Assembly (NCBI GenBank): GCA_024280015.1
Contig: JAJRQY010000002.1
Location: 1 to 44,992, forward strand
Origin: Actinomycetes bacterium
GTDB lineage: Bacteria > Actinomycetota > Acidimicrobiia > Acidimicrobiales > SZUA-35
Direction of reading: 5' to 3'
Length of the DNA: 44,992 nt
Position numbers and translations under genes: made by a program. Within the stretch, counting starts at the first letter, position 1, and each line of letters starts with the position of its first letter. The notes below the pieces were generated by a model. That model searched no databases, was not told the origin of the DNA, and worked only from the letters and a program-made list of their open reading frames with translations. Below, piece by piece: positions 15,010 to 24,300 of the stretch.

Positions 15010-16632
15010 TTGTCAGAACCAGTAGCAAGTCTTGCTTCATTACTTTCTTTGGCGGCCGAGCGTGATCCAGATGGTGTAGCAATCCTCGATCAGGGGACGA
15101 CAACCTCCTGGACCGAGGCTGTTACCCAATCCGGGCGCATGGCTGCAGCCCTTCTCGACGCCGACGTGCAGCCGGGTGATCGGGTTGGCGTGCACTACCG
15201 CAAGTCAGCTGACTCGTTCTTGGCCATGCATGCTGTGGTCCAACAAGGCGCGATCGCTGTTCCTCTCGATCCGTCAGCATCGGGTTCCTACCTCAACTCC
15301 GTTATTGAGCAAACGGGTTGCCGAGTCGTGATGACCCACCCTCCCTGCCTGGCCACGATCCACACAATGGTCCAGTCGAGCAGTCTCGACGTCGTGCTTG
15401 GTGTTGCCGAGCCGACCGATGAGGCGTCGACGCATGCCACCTTCCTCGACCGAGCAGCCATGGATCTCCTGACTCCGATTGATCCGATCGAGGTCGACCT
15501 TGATTGGCCTGCCTACATCATCACCACCTCAGGCTCCACTGGCCGCCCGAAGGGGATCTGCCACACCCACCGCAGTGCCATGGCCTACGTTCGTTTCAAG
15601 GAAGAAGCCTACGATTTCGGACCCGCCGATCGAATCAGCGATATCGCCCCCAACCACTTCGACATCTCAACCCTGGCCCTGTGGGTGACCCCATTTGTTG
15701 GGGCCACCAACGTCATTGTTGCCGAGCAGTATCAGATGTTCCCGGCCAGTCTCTCCAAGCTGATGGCCGAGGAACAAATCTCTGTCTGGTACTCCGTCCC
15801 CTACCTCCTCACCCAATTGCTCAACCGTGGCAGTCTGAACGAGGTTGACCTCTCCAAGCTGCGTTGGATTCTCTTTGGCGGCGAGGTCTTTCCCACCGAG
15901 GCCCTACGAACCCTGATGGACCAGATGCCAGCAGCCCGATTCAGCAATGTGTATGGGCCAGCCGAAGTCAACGCTTGCACCATCCATCACCTGCCCGGTC
16001 CGCCCGAGCCAAATTCGCCCATTCCCATCGGTCAACCGGTTGGTGACACCCAGGTGCAGCTGGTTGACGATCAACTGAACCCGAACGCCGACAAGGGTGA
16101 GATCTGGGTGCAATCTCCAACCATGATGAAGGAGTACTGGCAGCAACCAGAACTCACATCCAGGGCTATCTGGACAGACCAACAAACCGGCGAGCAGTGG
16201 TATCGAACCGGTGACCTTGGCTGGCTGGACCAGAACGGCGATCTGGTCTTTGCCGGACGGGTCGATCATCAGGTCAAGGTCCGGGGGCATCGGGTCGAGT
16301 TGGAAGCAATCGAAGCTGTCTTGGAGGACGCGGACCAGATTGTTCACGCCATCGCAACAGTGGCCCGAAATACCGACGGTTCCGACATCGTGATTAGTGG
16401 TGTTTCACTGCATCCCGGGTCAAGCCTGGATGTGACCGCACTCCGCTCTCACTGTGCTGATCGGCTTCCGGTTTACGCCGTACCCGTAGTGTTCTATCCC
16501 ATGACAACTACCTCAGATACTGGCGTTCCGACCACGGGGAGTGGCAAGCTGGACCGCCGAACCCTCCGGGCAGACCTGGACCGGCTCCACACCTCACCAA
16601 AGATCTCACCGAAAGATCAGCCAAATGCCTGA
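15010..16632 (+). CDS. Stand-alone adenylation enzyme, predicted L-proline:carrier-protein ligase
   Basis: A 540-residue AMP-forming enzyme has TTSGSTGRPKG (A3), NVYGPAE (A5), WYRTGDLG (A7), GRVDHQVKVRGHRVELEAIE (A8) and GSGKLDRR (A10). Reading the ten-residue pocket by alignment gives D-I-L-Y-L-G-V-A-C, close to the D-L-L-Y-L-A-L-V-C I recall for PltF-type proline ligases. FGGEVFP and the NxC after YGPAE also match PltF/RedM/PigI. It would activate proline and load the carrier protein encoded next. TTG at 15010 follows AAGGA by six bases. It overlaps the carrier gene by eight bases. The proline call is an inference from pocket residues. Confidence 0.8.
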   Translation: MSEPVASLASLLSLAAERDPDGVAILDQGTTTSWTEAVTQSGRMAAALLDADVQPGDRVGVHYRKSADSFLAMHAVVQQGAIAVPLDPSASGSYLNSVIEQTGCRVVMTHPPCLATIHTMVQSSSLDVVLGVAEPTDEASTHATFLDRAAMDLLTPIDPIEVDLDWPAYIITTSGSTGRPKGICHTHRSAMAYVRFKEEAYDFGPADRISDIAPNHFDISTLALWVTPFVGATNVIVAEQYQMFPASLSKLMAEEQISVWYSVPYLLTQLLNRGSLNEVDLSKLRWILFGGEVFPTEALRTLMDQMPAARFSNVYGPAEVNACTIHHLPGPPEPNSPIPIGQPVGDTQVQLVDDQLNPNADKGEIWVQSPTMMKEYWQQPELTSRAIWTDQQTGEQWYRTGDLGWLDQNGDLVFAGRVDHQVKVRGHRVELEAIEAVLEDADQIVHAIATVARNTDGSDIVISGVSLHPGSSLDVTALRSHCADRLPVYAVPVVFYPMTTTSDTGVPTTGSGKLDRRTLRADLDRLHTSPKISPKDQPNA

Positions 16633-16906
16633 GCAAACAACTGGCCAGACCGCCGCGCCAAGTGAACAGGTTCAAGATCTCTTGACCTTCGTTCGAGACG
16701 AGGTCTGCCTCCTCCCCCTCGACCTCCAGTTGGAGACTGACCTTCTCCTCACCGGAGCAGTCGACTCACTTGGAGTAATTCGCATAACCCAATGGCTCGA
16801 AGACGAGCTGGGTATCGAGGTTGACCCAATTGAGGTCACTCTTGAAAACTTTCGAACCGTTGGACTCATCGTGACGTATTGCCAGACAAAGGGTGCGGCG
16901 CTCTGA
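16625..16906 (+). CDS. Free-standing peptidyl carrier protein
   Basis: The 93-residue protein is a four-helix carrier domain with the phosphopantetheine serine at Ser48 in AVDSLGV. ITQWLEDELGIEVDPIEVTLENFRTV is the usual helix II-III region. The spacing DSLGV and the final ENFRTVGLIV resemble PltL/RedO-type carriers that hold proline while it is oxidised. ATG 16625 lies inside the end of the adenylation gene (8-base overlap), so the two are co-translated. It would carry the starter unit to the first condensation domain of the large synthetase. Confidence 0.85.
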   Translation: MPEQTTGQTAAPSEQVQDLLTFVRDEVCLLPLDLQLETDLLLTGAVDSLGVIRITQWLEDELGIEVDPIEVTLENFRTVGLIVTYCQTKGAAL

Positions 16907-16934
16907 GAGTGCCGCACATGAACAGGAACTACAC

Positions 16935-18305
16935 GTGAATCAAACAAAACCGACAGTGATCAAGCGGGCCATTGCTCTACTCGGTGCGACCCTCGTCGCC
17001 CTGGTCGCAGTGCTGTCAACACCCACCACCGCTGGCGCCCATGCTGGTGACCAGTCCTACCTGTATCTGGACATCACCAAAACATCGGTCAGCGGTCGCA
17101 TCGAGGCTCCGCTTCGTGACCTTAATACCGCCCTTGGACTTGACCTCGGCGGATCCGATGACGAGGTGGTTGTCGGCTTGAACCAGAACCTGGACCTGAT
17201 CCACGCCTACCTCCGACAACACCTGAACATTGGTGCGGACGGGACCGAATGGGACATCACCTTTGATGGTGCCAACTTGTTTTTCTCTAACCTTCCCGAA
17301 GCCGATGACAACTACATCCTCTTCCCCTTCACTGCTGCGGTTGACATAGCCGAGATTCCTCGACAACTGGATGTGCTCTTTGACCCATTCTTCGACGAGA
17401 TCGAAGGGCGTGACGCCCTCTTGCTCATCGGCAACGATTGGCAAGGAGGTGTCATCGAGAATGGTCACGACGTTCTCACCCGATTCGATAACGGCAGCCG
17501 GAGCCAGCAAATCGACCTCGGAAACACCAGTACGCTTCGCAACTTCGTCGAGAGTGGCAAGCTTGGTGTCAACCACATCCAAACCGGCCCTGATCACATC
17601 CTCTTCGTCATCGTCCTACTGCTTCCTTCCGTCCTGGTGTTCACCACTCGTTGGGAACCAACAGCCACCTTCGGATCATCACTGTGGCGAGTCCTCAAGA
17701 TCGTCACCATGTTCACCCTGGCCCACACCATCACCTTCACCCTGGCCGGGCTAGAAATCCTTCCGCTGCCCTCTTCAAGGGTCATCGAGTCCGTCATTGC
17801 CATCTCCATTGCTGCCGCGGCGATGCACAACATCCGACCGCTGGCAGCCAACAAGGAATGGCTCATTGCTTTTGCCTTTGGACTCTTTCACGGAATGGGT
17901 TTCGCCTCGCTGGTCTCAGGCCTGGACGTTGACCGCGGAACCCAACTGATCTCGCTTCTCGGCCGAAATGTTGGGATCGAGTTCGGACAATCGGTCGTCG
18001 TCCTCCTCCTGTTCCCTGGCTTGTTCTTCTTGCGGCGCACTCGTTACTTCCGACCATTCTTCTTGGCCGTTTCTGGGTTCTTGACCATCGTGAGCTTGGG
18101 GTGGATGGTTGAACGCGCATTCGAGGTTGACCTGAGTGTCAGCAAGATCGTCGAGCCATTGGTCGACTGGCCAAGGGTCCTCATCTATGTTGCCGTGTTC
18201 ACTGCCGTCGTCGCCGTCCTTCATCGGGTCGAACGTTCGAAAGACCAGTTGCTGCCAGTAGTGGCCAAGTCCGAGAAGTTCGGCGGTTCTACCCAGACCT
18301 CATGA
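16935..18305 (+). CDS. HupE/UreJ-type membrane protein with exported N-terminal domain
   Basis: A signal peptide of about 35 residues (IALLGATLVALVAVL, cut after GAHA) is followed by an extracellular domain of about 190 residues and then some seven membrane segments. The second half has HIQTGPDHILFVIVLLL, FTLAHTITFTLA and FGLFHGMGFA, the histidine-rich signatures of the HupE/UreJ_2 family, whose relatives may carry nickel or other metals. GTG at 16935 with AGGAA upstream is the likely start; an earlier GTG at 16893 gives a poor leader. It sits between the carrier and the synthetase, overlapping the latter by four bases, so it belongs to the peptide operon. Metal import for the pathway, metallophore handling or self-resistance are possible roles. 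Confidence 0.8.
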   Translation: MNQTKPTVIKRAIALLGATLVALVAVLSTPTTAGAHAGDQSYLYLDITKTSVSGRIEAPLRDLNTALGLDLGGSDDEVVVGLNQNLDLIHAYLRQHLNIGADGTEWDITFDGANLFFSNLPEADDNYILFPFTAAVDIAEIPRQLDVLFDPFFDEIEGRDALLLIGNDWQGGVIENGHDVLTRFDNGSRSQQIDLGNTSTLRNFVESGKLGVNHIQTGPDHILFVIVLLLPSVLVFTTRWEPTATFGSSLWRVLKIVTMFTLAHTITFTLAGLEILPLPSSRVIESVIAISIAAAAMHNIRPLAANKEWLIAFAFGLFHGMGFASLVSGLDVDRGTQLISLLGRNVGIEFGQSVVVLLLFPGLFFLRRTRYFRPFFLAVSGFLTIVSLGWMVERAFEVDLSVSKIVEPLVDWPRVLIYVAVFTAVVAVLHRVERSKDQLLPVVAKSEKFGGSTQTS

Positions 18306-21300
18306 CTAGCACCGTTCCTGTCAGTCTTCGTCTTGGTCGCCCCTTGGCCGCAATGCAGCGGCCCCTCTGGATGTCTCAACGCGCTCATCCCGATTCGCCC
18401 ATGCAGAACATGGCTCTTCTCACCCATATTGATGGAGACGTTGATGCCAACCGCCTGGCCTGGGCCTTTGAGAGCTTGGTCCAACGGTCCGATGTATTGC
18501 GAACCAGGATTGTTGAGCACGATGGTGTCCCCCTGGTTCACCTCGACGCTCAGGCTCAGCCCATCCAGATCCTGTCCCTCCCCAAAGACAAGGCCGAAGG
18601 TTGGGCCAGCCAGCGCGTCGCCACCCCTCTTGATCTTTCCGTGCGCGGCTGGGACAGCGTCCTGCTGTGTCATCCCGATGGGACACTGTCTTGGTATCTG
18701 AACCTCCACCACGTCATAACTGACGCCACCGCCTCCGCCCTGATCTTCGCCGCAACCGCGGCCACCTATCTTGATGAGGCTCAGGCACCCGCAACTCCAG
18801 CTGAATCGGAACCATTCGACTCGTTCTACCAGTGGGCCCAGGACCAGAACCCTGCAGGCGCAGATCCACCCAAACGACTGCAGCGGGCCCTGAATCATTG
18901 GAAACAACGACCGGCCAACGAACCGGTCGCCCGCTTGTACCAACCAGTTTCCACCCCATCCCCCGCAGCAGACCGCCTCAACCTTCGCCTCGATGATGAC
19001 CTGTTCGCGCTAGCACAACAGCGGCTGGCGAACGACTTCAAGATGCTGAGCAGTGAGCTCGCTTGGTCGACCCTGCTCATCACCGCCACCGCCATCTATC
19101 TCCATCAGGTCGCCGGTACGGCGAAAGCATCAATCGGTCTTCCGGTCCACAATCGGAGCAGCTCACAAGCGCGCCACCTTCTTGGACCGGTCATGGAAGT
19201 GTTCCCGGTTGATGTCGAGATCAGTCCAGGTCAGACCTGTCGTCAACTGCACAAGTTGGTGAGTCGATCGGTCATGCAATGCTTGGCCAATGCCCTGCCG
19301 GGAACAGCACCAGTCGCCGATTATGAAGCAATCGTCAATGTGATTCCTCGTGGCCAGGTCGGGTCATTTGGAGCCCTACCAACCTCGACCCGTTGGATCC
19401 ACTCCGGCGCCATCGATGCCGGCCATCTGCTCCGAGTTCAGCTCACCGCCTATGAACCTCAGTCGCACGAAACACCCCAATCAGGTTCTGATTCAAGCTC
19501 GACGCTGGCCCGAGGCGAAGATCCGGACGCGCCTGAGCTCGCCTTGGACATCAACCGCGGGGCGGCCAACCTTTCCCAAACGAAGCGGGCTCCAGATCAC
19601 TTCATTTCCATCTTGCGGTCGATCCTCAGCGATCCGGACCAAACGATTGGCCAACCCATCTGTAGCCAAGCTGAGCTTTCTTTACTGCAAGAGTGGGAGA
19701 CCGGGCAGGCCAAGACCGGGCAGGGTGACACTGGGCAGGGCAATGTGGTTGCTCTGCTTCGCTCCCAGCTTCGCGATGCTGGCTCCATTGCGCTCAGCGT
19801 GCATAAAGAACCGGGCAAGCCTGGGACCGGGGACCATGGCCATCAAACTGGGGCATCACTGTGGGACCGAATCATCCTCACCGCTGCCTGGCTACAAGAA
19901 CAAGGTGTCACCAGCAACAAGCGAGTTGGCATCAATATGGCCCGCAGCGTCGACAGTGTGGTTGCCATCATGGCCACACTGGTCGCTGGCGGCTCTTTTG
20001 TTCCCCTGGACCCAAGCCAACCCGAAGCACGGATCTTGCGATTGGCCGAGCGAGCCGACTGTCAACTCGTCCTACACAAGATCCCACCGCTTGCTGGGCT
20101 ACAAGACCAAAGCCTACGCATCCAAGCCGAAGCCTTAGGGCACGGTGCTTTGGTGCCCACTCCCGAAGACGAGGCCTACCTCATCTTCACCTCGGGCTCA
20201 ACCGGTGAACCCAAGGGGGTTCCAATCACCCATCAAGGCCTGGCCGACTATCTGAGCTTTGCGGTAGCCAGCTACCTGAACTCAGCCATTGGCAACAAGC
20301 CCCCGGTCATCCCCCTCTTCAGTGCCCTGAGTTTTGACCTGACCATCACCAGCCTCTTCCTACCCTTGATCGTGGGGGGTGAGATGCTGATCATTCCCGA
20401 AGACGGAACACCCGGTTTGGCCGCCCTGGCGCAAGAAACCCGCATCACCTGGTGCAAGGCAACCCCCTCCCACCTTGAAGTTCTGCTGCGCCTCCTGCCC
20501 CCCGAGCACAATCTGCAGACTCTGGTGGTTGGTGGCGAGGCCTTCAGCCCCGGCCTGGCCCGACGCCTCTTCAGCCAGCTTCCCCGAATCCGCATCTTCA
20601 ACGAGTACGGACCGACCGAAGCCGTTGTTGGCTGCATGATCCATGAACTGGACTCGGCCGCGTTGGATGATCATGACGAGGTTCCAATCGGTGTCCCTGC
20701 CCCCGGGGTCACCCTCCGCATCGTTGGCCCTCAACTGCAGCGGGTCCCCATTGGTTCCGCCGGTGAACTCTGTATCTCCCATCGTGGCCTGACCAGTGGC
20801 TACCTAGGAGATGACCTAACACCGCAGACCGACAAGACCCAGCGGCCTGATGACCCGTTCGTTCTCATCGACGGCCAACGCTTCTACCGATCCGGCGACC
20901 TGGTTCGCCTAGCAACACCAGACTCACTGGTTTTCCTTGGCCGTATCGACGAGCAAGTCAAGGTCGGTGGCATCCGCTTGGAGCCGACCGAAGTCGAGGG
21001 GGCCCTCGCCGCTCACCCCGCAATCCGCCAAGCCGCCGTACGACTTTGGTCGCCAACCGCGTCCGCTCCTGAAGCTCGATGCCAACGCTGCGGTCTGGCC
21101 ACCAACGTTCCCGGTGTCACCCTTGACACCAACGGGGTCTGCAACACCTGCCATGACTATGAGCGGGTTGCGCCCCAAGCCGAAGCCTGGTTCCGAACGC
21201 TGGAAGACCTGCAAGCGAAGCTAGCCGACGCTCGAAAAAAGCGAACCGGACCCTATGACTGCCTCCATCTACTCAGCGGAGGCAAGGACTCAACCTACGC

Positions 21301-24300
21301 CCTGTATCAGCTGGTCAAGCTTGGCTTTCACCCCTACGTGCTCACCCTCGATAACGGCTACATCTCCGAGGAAGCTCTGGACAATGTGCGTCGGACAATG
21401 CAAGACCTTGGTCTGGACGGCGAGAGCGCAACCACTGACTCGATGAAGGAGATATTTCGAGACAGTCTGGAACGTCACTCCAACGTTTGCCACGGTTGCT
21501 ACAAGACGATCTACACCCTGGCCACCAACCGCGCCGCCGAACTCGGCATCCCCATGATCATCACTGGCCTGTCTCGAGGCCAGCTGTTCGAAACCAGACT
21601 GATTCCTCAACAGTTCGCCCCCGACAAATTCGACTCTGACGCCATTGATCGCGCCGTTATTGAAGCCCGCAAGATCTACCACCGATTGGATGACGGCCCT
21701 AACCGTCTCCTCGACAACGACATCTTCCAGACCGATGAGGTCTTTGACCAGATCGAGTACCTGGACTTCTATCGCTACATCAATGTGGAATTGGCTGACA
21801 TGCTCAGCTTTCTGGAGACCCAGGCCCCCTGGGTCCGCCCGTCCGACACGGGCCGATCGACCAACTGCCTCATCAATGCCGCAGGCATCCATACCCATCT
21901 CACCGAACAGGGCTTTCACAACTATGCGCTGCCCTACGCCTGGGATGTTCGACTCGGCCACAAGACCCGCCAGGAAGCTATTGATGAGCTGGATGACCAG
22001 CTGGACCTCGCCGACGTCAATCGGATGCTGGCCGAACTGGACTATCAGCCTGAACCACGCCAAATCCTGACCGCATGGTTGGTACTAGAAACCAGCCAGA
22101 CACCGGATCAACACGGTCCGACACCAGCTGAGCTGCGGGCATTCTTGTCTGGAGTCCTGCCCCGCTATGCCATTCCCGCCGCCTTCGTACTAGTCGATGA
22201 GCTAGCGCTGACCGCCAACGGCAAGCTCAATACTGCTGTTCTACCCGCCCCCGAACGGGTCCATCGTTCCGGCGCCTCCCTCCAGATCGCTCCGGAATCT
22301 GACCTGGAGCGTTCGATCGTTTCCATCTGGGAACGAGTACTTCGCACCGAGCCAATCAGCACTGATGACGACTTCTTTGCTCTGGGTGGAGACTCACTCG
22401 CCGCTCTGGAAATGATGTCCAACCTGAGTGAGGTCACACACCAAGATCTCGCGGATGATCTCGCCTTCCACCACTCAACACCACGGTCCTTGGCTCTAGC
22501 TATCGACGAGCTAGCCATCTCCGAGACGACAGCTGCGCTGATGACCGAACCGGCACCCCAATGGACTGAGTCGAACCCTCCACCTCTGTCCGAAGGTGAA
22601 CTGGCCATCCTGTTCGAGCAGTCCCGGCGACCCGATAGCACCATGTACAACATCGGACGTCTCTACCAAGTGCAGGGCACGGTTGATGGCGAGGTTTTCG
22701 AACAAGCCATCCGGTCCATCGCGGCCAAGCATGTCCCGCTGAGCTGGGGGTACGGGGCGGTCCGCCACCACTTGGGAACCTCGTCGGTATCGGTCACCCG
22801 ACCAAACCACCCTGTCCACGCTGGGCCCGAATTGGATGACCAGATCGAACGGATTCACCGGACCCCCTTCGATCTGGAAAACGGGCCCCTGCTGCGCTGT
22901 TTGATCCAGCCAACCAACGATGGCTCAACCACCATTGTTCTGGCCTGCCACCATGTGTCCGGCGACGCCAGAAGCTTCGCCCTCATGTGGGATGAGTTGG
23001 ACAGAGCCCTGCTGGATGAGCCCGATCAACAATCATGTGAGTTCGGACCCAGCCCTGACTACCCGACCCTGACCCAACAGCAGCGCAATTCCATCACTGC
23101 TCAAGACAAGGCCAACTGGTCCTTGTCGCCTGACTCACCCGAGACAGCTCGGCTTGCTATTCCCAAACCAGACAGGCCAGGATCGGATGGCTTCATCACC
23201 ATCAAGGCCCAAACTAGCCCTCAGCTGTTGCGGGCAGCGGCCGGATCAACAGGCTTCGCTACCTCGCTGGCTAGCTTGGCTGCCACCCTTCGCCGCTATT
23301 GCGACGGCGACCATATTGAGCTTGGTGTCATCACCTCGAGCCGACCAGCACAAGCTCCGCTGGTTGGATACTTCCTCAATACCTTGCCCATTGTCCTGGA
23401 CTGCAACCCGGCTACAACCGCAACCGACCTGACCAGCAAGGCGGCAATCCAGTCCACCAAGAATCTCGGGCACCGAACCTACCCCTACGCCCGTATCGTC
23501 GCCGACCGCCGAGCAACCCATCCCGACCGCGCCCCGCTCTGTGCCCTCTTGGCCTACGACGAGCTACAACCCATTCGCTTGCATGATGAGCCCGTCCGCT
23601 ACCAGGTTCTTAGCAATGGCACCGCGGTCACTGACGCCACCTTCTTCGTTGAAGTACGCCATGATCGGGTCGATCTCAGTCTCGAATTCAGCGGGGCTGT
23701 GATGGATGGCGAAATGGCGCGACAGATGCTTGATGACCTGGACGCCATGTTGTTGGCTACAACCACCACCCCGACGACGCGCATTGGCGACATCACGTTG
23801 CCCTCGGCCCTCTCCGCCATCATGACCGGTGCCGCCATCACACCGAGCGAGACCCTGCTGCCCCAGATTCTGGCCAATGTCGAGGCTCGGGCCGATCATC
23901 CAGCCGTCCTCTGCGGCCAGGAGTCCCTGTCCTGGACGCAGCTTGGTCAGCGATCACTCAGCATCGGAGCACAGCTGCGAGAAGCCGGAGTGGTTGCTGG
24001 AGATCAGGTCTTGCTTTGTCTGCGTCGCTCACCGGATCTGATTGCCGCCATTGTCGGCATCCTGCGAATCGGCGCGGCCTACGTCCCAATCGACCCGGAC
24101 TACCCCGCGGCCCGGATCCGTCGAATTGCAGAACAATCAGCTGCGGGCCACGCCATTGTCGAGTCCGACACGAACCTGTTCTTCGGTTCGACCATGCAAG
24201 GCCTGACTCTCGATCCACAAGAGCCGGCCGACGGCGGGCCCGGCGATACAACCGGAACCGCTGATATCCAAACTGCTGATGTCTTGCCGCGCGACCTGGC

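Noticed and set aside
16893-16934. Upstream GTG start for the HupE-like gene
   Set aside because: It adds a charged 14-residue leader overlapping the carrier gene, while GTG 16935 has a ribosome site and directly precedes a good signal peptide.
21077-22057. The inserted domain as an asparagine synthetase B-type domain
   Set aside because: AsnB has an N-terminal glutaminase and a different SxGxDS context; here zinc-ribbon cysteines precede the PP-loop, as in the WbpG-like group.
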